This document shows positions 1 through 8,641 of a stretch of 64,000 bases of DNA, piece by piece. The translations under genes were made by a program, and so were the position numbers. The first letter of the stretch is position 1, and each line of letters starts with the position of its first letter. Source of the DNA: Streptomyces griseus subsp. griseus (GTDB lineage: Bacteria > Actinomycetota > Actinomycetes > Streptomycetales > Streptomycetaceae); contig NZ_CP032543.1 of the NCBI RefSeq assembly GCF_003610995.1, positions 3,906,001 to 3,970,000 of the forward strand, written 5' to 3'. The notes under the pieces were generated by a model. The model was given only the letters and a program-made list of their open reading frames with translations. It did no database searches and was not told the origin of the DNA.

Positions 1-131
1 TCGCCAAGTGGCAGCTGCCGGAGCGGTGGTCGGTGATCGCCGCCGTACCGAAGACGAGCGTCGGCAAGTTCGACAAGAAGGTGATCCGGAAGCAGTACGC
101 GGCCGGGGAGCTGGACGTCACCCAGCTCTGA
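1..131 (+). CDS. Acyl-CoA ligase (AMP-binding), C-terminal end
   Basis: Only the last 42 codons are in the window, reading from base 3 to the TGA at 129-131. The peptide contains PKTSVGKFDKKVIR, the A10 motif of the ANL superfamily (fatty-acid--CoA ligases and related enzymes); the lysine in TSVGKFDKK is the catalytic lysine of the adenylation half-reaction. Such enzymes activate fatty or aryl acids as acyl-AMP and then acyl-CoA. The chain length or substrate cannot be judged from this fragment. A parS site and a strong stem-loop lie just downstream, so the gene is probably the last of its transcript. Confidence 0.85.
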   Translation, partial: AKWQLPERWSVIAAVPKTSVGKFDKKVIRKQYAAGELDVTQL

Positions 132-161
132 GGTCTGGCCGGCGCCTGGCCGGCGGTCGCT

Positions 162-177
162 TGTTTCACGTGAAACA
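162..177. other. parS: parS chromosome-partitioning site
   Basis: The 16-bp perfect palindrome TGTTTCACGTGAAACA sits in the gap between two convergent genes. It is identical to the classic ParB-binding parS element; the Streptomyces core is GTTTCACGTGAAAC. ParB loads here and spreads to organise the origin region for segregation. Streptomyces carries many parS copies, mostly intergenic and concentrated around oriC, so this places the window in the origin-proximal core. No second exact copy was noticed in the 64 kb. The palindrome's last two bases overlap the 5' arm of the adjoining terminator. Confidence 0.93.
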
Positions 178-221
178 GAGGCGGGGGCGGTACGGGAGTT
201 CCCGTACCGCCCCCGCCTCTG
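176..221. terminator. Bidirectional stem-loop terminator
   Basis: A perfect 22-bp inverted repeat (176-197 with 200-221) separated by only 2 nt lies between the convergent acyl-CoA ligase and the PAS/receiver gene. There is no U-tract, as is common for actinobacterial terminators. Confidence 0.85.
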
Positions 222-228
222 TGCGCTG

Positions 229-3200
229 TCAGTTGGTGCCTATCTTCGCCAGCAGGTCGACGATCCGGGACTGCACCTCGTCGCTGGTGGACCGCTCCGC
301 GAGGAAGAGAACGGTTTCCCCGGACGCCAGCCTCGGCAGCTCCGAAGGGTCCATCCCGGCCGAGGTGTAGACGACCAGCGGGGTGCGGTTGAGCTGCCCG
401 TTGGCCCGCAGCCAGTCGATGATCCCGGCGCGCCGACGGCGTACCTGCATCAGATCCATGACCACCAGATTCGGCCGCATCCGGCCCGCCAGGTCGACGG
501 CCTCGCTGTCCGTCGCCGCCCGGGCGACCTGCATCCCGCGCCGCTCCAGGGTCTGTGCCAGCGCTGCGGCGATCTCCTCGTGCTCCTCGATCAGGAGGAC
601 GCGGGGCGGGTGCTGCTCGCTGTCGCGGGGGGCCAGCGCCTTGAGGAGGACGGCCGGGTCGGCCCCGTACGCGGCCTCCCGGGTCGCCTGCCCCAGACCG
701 GCCGTGACCAGCACCGGGACCTCTGCGGCGACGGCTGCCTGGCGCAGCGACTGCAACGCCGTACGTGTGATGGGCCCGGTCAGCGGATCGACGAAGAGCG
801 CGGCGGGGAACGCGGCGATCTGGGCGTCGACCTCCTCACGGGAGTTGACGATCACCGGACGGTAGCCGCGGTCGCTGAGAGCCTGCTGCGTCGGTACGTC
901 GGGGGCGGGCCAGACGAGCAGCCGACGCGGGTTGTCCAGCGGCTCGGGCGGCAGCTCGTCGTCGAGGGGGCGGGGCTGCGGCCGGTTGGCGACCTCGACC
1001 GCGCCGCCGGGACCGTCCAGCGGCTCCGGACCCTCGGCACCCTCGTCGGGCGCCCCTATGGCGTACGCGCGCCCCTCGGCCACCGGAGGCGCCAGCAGCT
1101 GGCCGGAGCCGGGGTTGGTGGGATCGGACCCCTGAGCCTCGGGGGACGGGGACGGGGACTGAGGCGAGGGCTGGGTCTGCTGGGGTGCCTGGGGCGGCTG
1201 ACCCTGCGCGACCTGCTGTCCCTGGGCGCCCTGCTCTCCCTGCGTGCCTTGGGCGGTGGCTGTCGGGGCGGTCGGGTCCGGACCCGCGGCGGGCGGCTGG
1301 GCCGTGGGGCGCTCGCCCTCCGGCGGGGCGGCGAGCTTGCGACGCCGGCCGGCCCCGCCGAGGCTCTGCTGCTGACTCGGCGGGGTGGACGGGGCGGGCT
1401 GGTTCTGCTGCTGGGTGAGGTGCTGCGCGAACGGCACCCCCTGGCCCAGCGTCCGCACGCTGAACGCCCGCCCCTGGGTGGAGTCCGGGTTGACACCCGC
1501 CATCGGCTCCTCGGCGGGCAGCGGCTGCCGCGCGTCCGGGACGCCCGCGCCGGAGTCGGCCGGGTGCGCCGCCGGGGCGGCCGCGGTGCCGGTGGCGTGG
1601 GCGGTCTGTCCGTTGCCGCCCCAGGACCGGTCATCCGGTGCGGGGCGGGGGGCGCTCGGCGCTTCCGGCACGGCGGCGCCGCAGGGCTGCTCGTCCGGGC
1701 CGTCGAGGGGCGCGCCCTGACCCCAGTCGGCGTGCGGGGGCACGGGGTGGGCCTGCGGGGGCGTGTGACCGGCCTCCGGAGCGGTGCGCCCGTGGTGACT
1801 GTCGTCCCCGGGGGCGCCCGGAAGGTCAGGGGCGGTTCCTGACGCCTGTACGGGCGTGGGCGCGGTTCCTGGTGCCTGTACGGGCAGAGGGGCGCCGCCG
1901 GAGCCCTGTGCGGGCTCGGGCGTGCCCGGTGCCTGCACGGGAGCGGGCGCGCCCGGTGCGGCCGGTGCCCGGTCCGCGTCGGCGGGGGGCAGGGCGAAGG
2001 CGGTACGCGGACCGGCCTCGGCGGCGGTGCGCTCCTGGGCGGCCGCCAGCGCGCGACGGGCCCGGCGCCCACCGGGCTGCTGGGCCTGGGCCTGGCTGAG
2101 GGCGAGGGCCTCCTCCTGTGGCTGGGGCTGGCCGCCCTGCTCCGGGCCCGAAGCGCCGTTGCCGGACGCGAGGGCGGGGAGCGCGGGGCGGTGTTCGCCC
2201 TCCTGCCGGGCCCGTCGACCGGCGGGCGGTACGGGCTGCTGCGAGTCGGTCGGTACCCCCTGCGGCGGCACGGTCTGGCCGCGCTGGGGGCGCCCGGCGC
2301 CCTGGGCACCTTCGGCCGCGGTGACGACGGACCCCTCGGAGGGCGGGGAGGGCGCGGCGGAGGTCAGCGCGAGGGCCTGCCGCTGCGGCTGCTGCCGAGC
2401 CTGCTGGGCCTGCTGCTCAGGGGTCTGGGGCGGACCGAGCTGGGGCGGACCGCTCTCCGCCGCACCGTCCCCGGCCGTCCCGCTCCCGGCTGTTCCGTTC
2501 TCCGCGGGGCTGGGCCGTCCGCGCCGGCGCCCCGACCCCTCGCCCTGCTGGGCCGGAAGCAGCTCGGGTGTTGCCTGCTCCTCGGCCGCCGCGGGCCCAC
2601 GACGGGCCCGCCGCCGCCCGGTCGGCTCGGCGACAGGGCCGTCCCCCGGACCTGCCGCGACCACACCCTCTTCGGCTCCGGCCTCGGGCGCACCGGGGCT
2701 GCCCAGGAACGCGTCGGTCGACGACCGGCGCGCCCGGCGCCGCCCGCCACTGGTGACGCCCGGCGCCCCCACGCCTTCGGGGGCGGGCGGCGGAGCCGGG
2801 GCGGGCTCCACCGGCACCTCAGGGGGCGCGATGGTGCCCGAGGCGGCGCCGATCGGGATGTCGAGGACGTACGCGCTGCCGCTCATCCCCGGCATCTCGT
2901 GCGTCTGGAGCACACCGCCGTGCGCCTGGACGATGCCGCGCACGATCGGCTCGTGCACCGGGTCCCCCCCGGCGAACGGCCCGCGCACCTCGATCCGTAC
3001 GACGTCCCCGCGCTGGGCGGCGGCCACGACGACGGTGGAGTCGACGTATCCACCGCCCGGGACGGCCCGGGTCTTGCCGGTCGAGTCGACGCCGCAGACG
3101 TCCGCGACGAGATGGGCGAGGGCGGTCGCGAGCCGGACCGCGTCGACCTCGGCCTCGATCGGCGGGGCGTGCACGGCGAACTGGGCGCGCCCGGGCCCGA

Positions 3201-4488
3201 TCAGTTCGACCGCGCCGTCGATCCCGCCCGTCACGATCCCGTCGATCATCGCGGGGGCCTTGTGCAGCCCCTCCACACCCGCGTCGAGGCGCTGGTAGCT
3301 CAGCACGCTGTCGACGAGGGTGGTCATCCGGGCGTACCCGGCGGCGAGGTGGTGCAGGATCTGGTTGGCCTCGGGCCACAGCTGCCCGGCCGGGTCGGCG
3401 GCGAGCATGGACAGCTCACCGCGCAGCTCCTCCAGGGGCCCGCGCAGCGAACCGCCGAGGACGGCGGTGAGCTGGGAGTGCTGGGCGCCCACGGAGGCGA
3501 GCAGCTCGGCCTGCGCCTCGGCCTCGGCGGCGTACCGCTCGGTCCGGTCGGCCAGCTCGGCGGCGTGGGCCTCCTTGAGCGCCTCCAGCTCGGCCGCGTG
3601 CGCCTCCTTCAGCGCGGTGACCTCGTCGGAGTGGCTGGTCGTCAGCTCGGCGACGACGTTCTTGTGCTGGGTGGACAGCTCCTCGTACGGGCGACGGTCG
3701 GTGAACGTCATCACCGCACCGACGAGCTGGTCCCCGTCCCGTACCGGCGCGGTGGTCAGATCCACCGGCACCTGAGCACCGCTCTTGGACCAGAGCACCT
3801 GCCCGCGCACGCGGTGCTTGCGCCCGGACTTGAGGGTGTCGGCCAGCGGCGACTCCTCGTACGGGAACGGCTCGCCCTCCGCCCGCGAGTGCAGGATCAG
3901 CGGGTGCAGCTCCTGGCCGCCGAGGTCACTGGCCCGGAAGCCGAGGATCTGGGCGGCGGCGGGGTTGACCAGGACGACGCGCCCGTCCGTGTCGGTGCCC
4001 ACGACACCCTCGGAGGCGGCGCGCAGGATCATCTCGGTCTGGCGCTGCGAACGGGCCAGCTCGGCCTCGGTGTCGACGGTGCCGGAGAGGTCCCGTACGA
4101 CGAGCATGAGCAGCTCGTCACCGGTGTAGCTGGAGTGGATGTCCTTGTACGCGGCCTGACCGCTGTCCAGGCTGGCGCTGGTGACCTCGACGGGGTACTC
4201 GTGCCGGTCGGTGCGGCGCGCGACCATGCGCGTCGGCTTGGTCCTGCCCTGCTCGTCCGCAGCCTCGGGCCGGCGCATCGATCCCGGGATCAGCTTGGAG
4301 TCGAACTCCGGCAGCAGATCCAGCAGTCCACGACCGACGAGCGCGGTCCCCGGGGTCTCGAACATCTCGAGGGCGATGGCGTTGGCGTTGACGACCGTGC
4401 CGTTGCAATTGACGAGCAGAAGCCCGTCCGGAAGGGCATCGAGTATGGCTGCGAGGCGAGCAGTGCCTCGGGATGGCCTGCTGCTCAC
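229..4488 (-). CDS. PAS / degenerate histidine kinase / receiver multidomain signalling protein
   Basis: 1419 aa from a GTG start at 4488. Order: PAS domain (about 12-100), second PAS/PAC (about 150-265), coiled coil with a repeated ALKEAHAAELE heptad block (about 275-335), a HisKA/HATPase-like segment (about 345-555), a very long Pro/Ala/Gln/Gly-rich linker (about 560-1190), then two receiver-like folds. The last receiver starts near residue 1296 and keeps the acceptor Asp in LVVMDLMQ (about 1345), but the usual Lys is replaced (LAERS). The preceding fold has ALFVDPLTG in the equivalent place. The H-box position reads GSLRGPLEEL where HELRTPL would be expected, and no N-box or DxGxG motif is visible, so autophosphorylation looks lost. 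No membrane segment is seen. It probably acts as a cytosolic sensor scaffold or phosphate sink; the partner is unknown. Confidence 0.85.
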   Translation of the reverse strand: MSSRPSRGTARLAAILDALPDGLLLVNCNGTVVNANAIALEMFETPGTALVGRGLLDLLPEFDSKLIPGSMRRPEAADEQGRTKPTRMVARRTDRHEYPVEVTSASLDSGQAAYKDIHSSYTGDELLMLVVRDLSGTVDTEAELARSQRQTEMILRAASEGVVGTDTDGRVVLVNPAAAQILGFRASDLGGQELHPLILHSRAEGEPFPYEESPLADTLKSGRKHRVRGQVLWSKSGAQVPVDLTTAPVRDGDQLVGAVMTFTDRRPYEELSTQHKNVVAELTTSHSDEVTALKEAHAAELEALKEAHAAELADRTERYAAEAEAQAELLASVGAQHSQLTAVLGGSLRGPLEELRGELSMLAADPAGQLWPEANQILHHLAAGYARMTTLVDSVLSYQRLDAGVEGLHKAPAMIDGIVTGGIDGAVELIGPGRAQFAVHAPPIEAEVDAVRLATALAHLVADVCGVDSTGKTRAVPGGGYVDSTVVVAAAQRGDVVRIEVRGPFAGGDPVHEPIVRGIVQAHGGVLQTHEMPGMSGSAYVLDIPIGAASGTIAPPEVPVEPAPAPPPAPEGVGAPGVTSGGRRRARRSSTDAFLGSPGAPEAGAEEGVVAAGPGDGPVAEPTGRRRARRGPAAAEEQATPELLPAQQGEGSGRRRGRPSPAENGTAGSGTAGDGAAESGPPQLGPPQTPEQQAQQARQQPQRQALALTSAAPSPPSEGSVVTAAEGAQGAGRPQRGQTVPPQGVPTDSQQPVPPAGRRARQEGEHRPALPALASGNGASGPEQGGQPQPQEEALALSQAQAQQPGGRRARRALAAAQERTAAEAGPRTAFALPPADADRAPAAPGAPAPVQAPGTPEPAQGSGGAPLPVQAPGTAPTPVQASGTAPDLPGAPGDDSHHGRTAPEAGHTPPQAHPVPPHADWGQGAPLDGPDEQPCGAAVPEAPSAPRPAPDDRSWGGNGQTAHATGTAAAPAAHPADSGAGVPDARQPLPAEEPMAGVNPDSTQGRAFSVRTLGQGVPFAQHLTQQQNQPAPSTPPSQQQSLGGAGRRRKLAAPPEGERPTAQPPAAGPDPTAPTATAQGTQGEQGAQGQQVAQGQPPQAPQQTQPSPQSPSPSPEAQGSDPTNPGSGQLLAPPVAEGRAYAIGAPDEGAEGPEPLDGPGGAVEVANRPQPRPLDDELPPEPLDNPRRLLVWPAPDVPTQQALSDRGYRPVIVNSREEVDAQIAAFPAALFVDPLTGPITRTALQSLRQAAVAAEVPVLVTAGLGQATREAAYGADPAVLLKALAPRDSEQHPPRVLLIEEHEEIAAALAQTLERRGMQVARAATDSEAVDLAGRMRPNLVVMDLMQVRRRRAGIIDWLRANGQLNRTPLVVYTSAGMDPSELPRLASGETVLFLAERSTSDEVQSRIVDLLAKIGTN

Positions 4489-4735
4489 GACGACGCTTCC
4501 TCCCTGATTACCGCACCTTGCCGACAGCGGGCCCCATCTTGCCCCTCGGGCCGCAGACTGTCACGGAAGGAGTCTAAGGCCAGGGGAGGGCTCGGGGGCG
4601 GCGGATGAGGGGGAGCTCTCACCAAGGTTCTGTGCACGGCGTGTACGCCACCGGCCTATGACGTGAGCGTCCGCGCACCCTGTGACGTGCGCGGACGCGG
4701 TACGGCGAGGACGTCGCCGAAGATCGCCGACGGCC

Positions 4736-5287
4736 TTATCGGAGATCGGGGAGGACCGGAACCAGGTTGTTCCAGCGCGCGATCTCGCAGCCGTCGCCCC
4801 GGGTCACGGTGGTGTCCACGGGCCGGCCCTCCCAGGTCCCGACGATGCGGGCGGAGGCGTCGCCGCCGTAGATCATGGTGCACATGGTGCCCTCGGGCGC
4901 CGCCCGGAACAGCTCCCGCCCCGCCCGGGTCGCCCCGACCTCCGCGAGCCGGTCACAGGCGCCCTGCCGCTCCGGGTGGTCGCCCCCGGTGGGCCCGCAG
5001 GTCAGCTCGAACGTCCCGTCGGCCCCGGCGACCCCGGAGCGCTCCACGGTCACGGTCAGCCGGGTCCGCGCGGCGGGCTTCTCCTGGCCCACGCCACTGC
5101 CGCCCTCCAGGAACGAGGGCAGCGGCGGAAGCGGCACGGGCAGCGGCCCGAGCGCGGGGAAGGCCGAGGAGAGGGGTCCGGCGGTGGGCACGGCGGAAGG
5201 CACCTGACCGGCGGCGGTCGCGGCGGGCGCGGCGGTGGACAGCGCGGCGAGCGATACGACGGCGGCGAGAGCGAGACGGCGCAACAT
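4736..5287 (-). CDS. Subtilisin-inhibitor-like (SSI family) secreted protease inhibitor
   Basis: 183 aa with an Ala-rich Sec signal peptide (about 1-26), then a Pro/Ala-rich stretch (about 27-70) absent from classical ~110-aa SSI proteins, then the SSI fold (about 75-183). The two conserved disulphide pairs can be placed: LTCGP with GACDRL, and MCTMIYGG with GDGCEIARWN. By homology the reactive bond is Met-Ile in CTMIY, so P1 is Met, which suits subtilisin-like proteases rather than trypsin-like ones. Exported SSI proteins restrain extracellular proteases during development. The gene is monocistronic, downstream of the two tRNA genes and on the opposite strand. Family assignment is firm; the target protease is inferred. 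Confidence 0.88.
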   Translation of the reverse strand: MLRRLALAAVVSLAALSTAAPAATAAGQVPSAVPTAGPLSSAFPALGPLPVPLPPLPSFLEGGSGVGQEKPAARTRLTVTVERSGVAGADGTFELTCGPTGGDHPERQGACDRLAEVGATRAGRELFRAAPEGTMCTMIYGGDASARIVGTWEGRPVDTTVTRGDGCEIARWNNLVPVLPDLR

Positions 5288-5583
5288 GCGGGCTCCTGTA
5301 TCTCCGCGTCACGGACGACCGCGGATGCGACGGATGTCGAGTGGGCGGCCGGGTGCTGGGCGGCGGGCCGACCGCTCGCGGCCGCACCCGGCCGCTCCCG
5401 ACCGGCGGAGGCCGAAGCCCCCACGCCTCTCTAACGCCTCTCCCGCCCGGACGTTGCGCCACCACGCCGAAGTGCTTTGCCCTGGCCCCCGCATGGCTAG
5501 TAACGTGAGCGGCGATTGGTGACACGGCGTTCGACTGTGTCATCATCTGCACGCACCACTCGCGTCCGCGCGAGGTGTGTGGA

Positions 5584-5674
5584 GGAGGCGTCGCCTAGTC
5601 CGGTCTATGGCGCCGCACTGCTAATGCGGTTTGGGTCTTAAAGCCCATCGAGGGTTCAAATCCCTCCGCCTCCG
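5584..5674 (+). tRNA. tRNA-Ser (anticodon GCU)
   Basis: A 91-nt class II tRNA. The acceptor stem GGAGGCG pairs with CGCCTCC and the discriminator is G. The anticodon GCT is at 5620-5622 within a CCGCA/TGCGG stem. A long variable arm is present, and the T-loop is GGTTCAAATC. CCA is not encoded. It reads AGC/AGU serine codons. Confidence 0.97.
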
Positions 5675-5681
5675 CTCCACC

Positions 5682-5714
5682 CCGAAGCCCCGTGCCCCTG
5701 GCACGGGGCTTCGG
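5682..5714 (+). terminator. Terminator after tRNA-Ser(GCU)
   Basis: A 15-bp perfect stem (5682-5696 with 5700-5714) and a 3-nt loop, 8 nt after the tRNA 3' end. Confidence 0.85.
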
Positions 5715-5889
5715 CCGTTCCCTGCACAGGCCCGCGTGTCCGCCGCGGTCAAGGGTGCGGCCGAGATCGCCCCCATAAGAGTGTTTTCGCAGGTCAGGGG
5801 TGGTGCAGGCAATGGATTTCGCGTCACGGCGCAGGTCATGTAATGTTGTTCCCGCAACGCCAACCAGGCAGAAAAGCCCGGAACGCCAA

Positions 5890-5962
5890 GCACTCGTAGC
5901 TTAACGGATAGAGCATCTGACTACGGATCAGAAGGTTGCAGGTTCGAATCCTGCCGAGTGCA
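5890..5962 (+). tRNA. tRNA-Arg (anticodon ACG)
   Basis: A 73-nt tRNA. The acceptor stem GCACTCG pairs with CGAGTGC and the discriminator is A. The anticodon loop CTACGGA has anticodon ACG flanked by TCTGA/TCAGA, and the T-arm contains GGTTCGAATCC. CCA is not encoded. The wobble A is presumably deaminated to inosine by TadA, encoded at 35462-35995. Confidence 0.97.
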
Positions 5963-5968
5963 CAGCAG

Positions 5969-6006
5969 GCGAGAGGCCCCCAGGAGAAATCCTGGGGGCC
6001 TCTCGC
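5969..6006. terminator. Terminator between tRNA-Arg and the oxidoreductase gene
   Basis: A 16-bp perfect stem (5969-5984 with 5991-6006) and a 6-nt loop. It immediately follows the tRNA and ends 1 nt before the stop of the convergent gene, so it can serve both. Confidence 0.88.
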
Positions 6007-6007
6007 G

Positions 6008-7386
6008 TTATCCAGCGTTCGCGGTGGTGGCATGCGGCAGGGGGGCCGGCTCCTGTACGACGGCGCGGCGGCGGGTCGGCCTGCCCAGGGTTGGGTTGGC
6101 GACGCCCCAGGCTGCGCCCTTGCAGACCAGTTCCTTGTAGAGGGCGGCGGTTCGGCCGGTGAGGGCTGCGGGGCGGGCCTGGTCGTCGGCGGTGACGTAC
6201 TGGATCAGGCCGTCCTTGCGGCCCAGCGAGATGCACTGGTTGAAGTAGCGCAGCGGGACGGTCATGGGCTTGGTGCCGGTGAGGCGGGAGGCGATGGAGT
6301 CGGCGGCCTGCCAGGCGGTGGGGATGCCCGAGGCGCAGGACATGCGCAGCGGCTTGCCGCCCGGGCCCGTCACCAGGGCCGCGTCGCCGATGGCGTACAC
6401 GTCCGGGTGGGAGACCGAGCGCATGGTGCCGTCGACCTCGATCCGGCCCGTGGCGTCGACCTTCAGCGCGGTTGCCCGCGCGATCGGGTGGACCGCGAAG
6501 CCTGTTGTCCACACGGTGACCGCGGCCGGGATGGTGGCGGGCCCGGTGGTGGCTTGGGCAAGCCCGTTGGGGGAGGGCGTCGTCGTGACGTGGTCGTGGC
6601 CTACGGCGGTGACCGTCGTGTGTTCGTGGACCGTGATGCCGAGCCTGGCGCAGACCTTCCGCAGGTGGCGGCGGCCCTTGGGGAGAGCCAGTCGCCCAGT
6701 GCGGTTCGGGCCACGAGGGCGACGTCCAGGTCCGGGCGGGCCTCGGCGATCTCGGTTGCCGCCTCCAGGCCGGTGAGGCCGCCGCCCACGACGGCCACGG
6801 GCTGCCCGGTGCCGAGGGCGGTCAGGCGCTCGCGGAGCCGGAGTGCCCCGGGGCGGCCGGCGATGTCATGGGCGTGTTCGGCGGTGCCGGGGATGTCGTG
6901 GGTGTTCCAGGAGCTGCCGAGGGCGTACACGAGGGTGTCGTAGGGGAGTTGTTCGGTGGTGTTGCCGGTCGGTCCGGTCCCGGTCACGTCCCCGGCCGGT
7001 CCGTTCCCGGCCTCGGTTCCGTCCCCGGTTCCGTTGCTCTTCCCGGCCTCGGTCCCGGTCCCAGTCCCGTTTCCGGCCCCGGTCTCGCCCTCGATGGTGA
7101 CCGTCCTGCCGGTTGCGTCGACCGCCGTGACCCTCGCGACCCTCAGCCGGACTCCCGTTCCGGCGAACATCTCGCTGAAAGGGCGTGGCCTGAGCTCCTG
7201 GCCGACCGCCAGCTGGTGCATCCTGACCCGCTCGACGAAGTCCGGCTCGGGGTTGACGAGGGTGATGGTGACGTCCTCGTTGCGCAGCCGCCTGGCGAGG
7301 CGGCCGGCGGCGATCGCTCCCGCGTATCCGGCTCCTATGACGATGACGCGGTGCTGCGTGAGCTTCCTGACCTGCGTGACTTGCAT
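6008..7386 (-). pseudogene. NAD(P)/FAD-dependent oxidoreductase (NDH-2-like), split by a frameshift
   Basis: The N-terminal part runs from ATG at 7386 and has the FAD-binding VIVIGAGYAGAIAAGRL Rossmann motif plus a second dinucleotide motif (VAVVGGGLTGLEAATEI). It goes out of frame after ALGDWLSP and stops near 6601. The family sequence resumes in another frame (KGRRHLRKVCARLGITVHEH) and continues to 6008, including TMRSVSHPDVYAIGDAA. The break maps to the G-run at 6680-6683; restoring one base gives about 459 aa. A Gly/Thr/Asn/Glu-rich insert of about 45 aa (DNA about 6960-7090) interrupts the FAD domain. The gene lies 94 bp downstream of the ECF41 sigma gene, the usual place for the oxidoreductase partner of that family. 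It is either a real pseudogene or a base-call deletion. Confidence 0.8.
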
Positions 7387-7479
7387 GTCCTGACTCCTGT
7401 CTCGCGCGGTTTCGTCCCTTGAACCGGGCAGCCCGCTGATTCCTGACAGGTGGCGGTTGTGACCTGCATCACAAAGTGG

Positions 7480-8424
7480 TCAGAAGGCGTGGAACAGCGG
7501 CTCTCCGTGGTCGGTGGCCGCCCACCGCCGGGTCGCGCGTTCGAGTTTGTCGGGGTTGGCCTGGCTGCGGAGTCCGGCGATGCCCTCCGGGGTGATCTCC
7601 ACGCACAGGACGCCGATGACCCGGCCGTCGAGGGCGACCAGGATGGCGGGGGCGCCGTTGGCGGTCGTGAGGTGGACCTCGGGAGAGCCGCCGACGAGAT
7701 CGCGCTTGGCCTGGCCGGGCTTGAACAGGCCCCGCATGAACCGCGCGACCGCGACGGCCCCTTGGAGCGCCTTGGCGCGGGCCGGTACCTTCCCGCCGCC
7801 GTCGCCGACCGCGACGACGTCCGTGGTGAGGAGCCGTACGAGCGGCTCGGTCTGCCCGCTGGTGGCGGCCGTGAGGAACTCCTCCACGATGCGCCGGGCG
7901 GCAGCTGCGTCGATCTCGGTGCGGGCCCTGCCCTCCGCGACGTGCTTCCTGGCGCGGTGGAAGATCTGCTGGCAGGAGGCCTCGGTGATGTCGAGCATCT
8001 CCGCGATCTTCCGGTGCGGGTAGTCGAACGCCTCCCGCAGCACGTACACCACCCGCTCGTTGGGCGTCAGCCGTTCCATGAGGACGAGGACGGCGTACGA
8101 GACGGACTCGCGCTGCTCCGCGGTGTCGGCGGGGCCCAGCATCGGGTCCCCGGCGAGCAGCGGTTCGGGCAGCCACTGGCCCACGTACGACTCGCGGCGG
8201 GCGCGGGCCGAGGTCAGCTGGTTGAGGCAGACGTTGGTGAGGACCTTGGTCAGCCAGGCCTCGGGGACCTCGATGCGGTCGATGTCGGCCGCCTGCCACC
8301 GCAGGAACGTGTCCTGCACGGCGTCCTCGGCATCGCTCGCCGAGCCGAGCAGGCGGTAGGCGATGGCCTCCAGACGGGGCATGGAGGCCTCGAACCGGTC
8401 CATCTGGGTCCGCGTCAGAGCCAT
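7480..8424 (-). CDS. ECF41-family RNA polymerase sigma factor (SigJ-like) with SnoaL-like C-terminus
   Basis: 314 aa from ATG at 8424 (MALTRTQMDRFE). Region 2 is at about 10-80 (GSASDAEDAVQDTFLRW) and region 4 at about 120-180 (RVVYVLREAFDYPHRKIAEML). The extension of about 120 residues carries ECF41 hallmarks: WLPEPL after region 2, DGGGKV, and NPDKL near the C-terminus. In this family the SnoaL-like tail modulates sigma activity in place of a separate anti-sigma factor. The downstream gene is normally a carboxymuconolactone decarboxylase, oxidoreductase or epimerase, and here it is the oxidoreductase at 6008-7386. The start was chosen because upstream in-frame sequence is low-complexity and overlaps a divergent gene. 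Confidence 0.92.
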   Translation of the reverse strand: MALTRTQMDRFEASMPRLEAIAYRLLGSASDAEDAVQDTFLRWQAADIDRIEVPEAWLTKVLTNVCLNQLTSARARRESYVGQWLPEPLLAGDPMLGPADTAEQRESVSYAVLVLMERLTPNERVVYVLREAFDYPHRKIAEMLDITEASCQQIFHRARKHVAEGRARTEIDAAAARRIVEEFLTAATSGQTEPLVRLLTTDVVAVGDGGGKVPARAKALQGAVAVARFMRGLFKPGQAKRDLVGGSPEVHLTTANGAPAILVALDGRVIGVLCVEITPEGIAGLRSQANPDKLERATRRWAATDHGEPLFHAF

Positions 8425-8641
8425 GGTCCGGATCCTACGCCCGGGGGTTGAGCGGTCGCGTTCCCCGGCGGGTGCCTCCCGGCCGGCGCGACGCACCCGG
8501 CCGCGCGTGAGGGCCGGCCGACCTGGATCGAGGGGCGGGGGCGTCCGGCCGGGAGGAAGCTGGAAGGGACGGTCCTCCTCGCGGGGCTCCGGAAGAGGCG
8601 CTGCGGACGGGGGCTCCTCACCGGGGTTCCTCGGCGAGGTG

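Noticed and set aside
2191..4608. An 805-codon plus-strand open frame opposite the PAS/receiver gene
   Set aside because: It is antisense to a gene with clear domains; high GC makes long shadow frames common. The translation shows no protein-like motifs.
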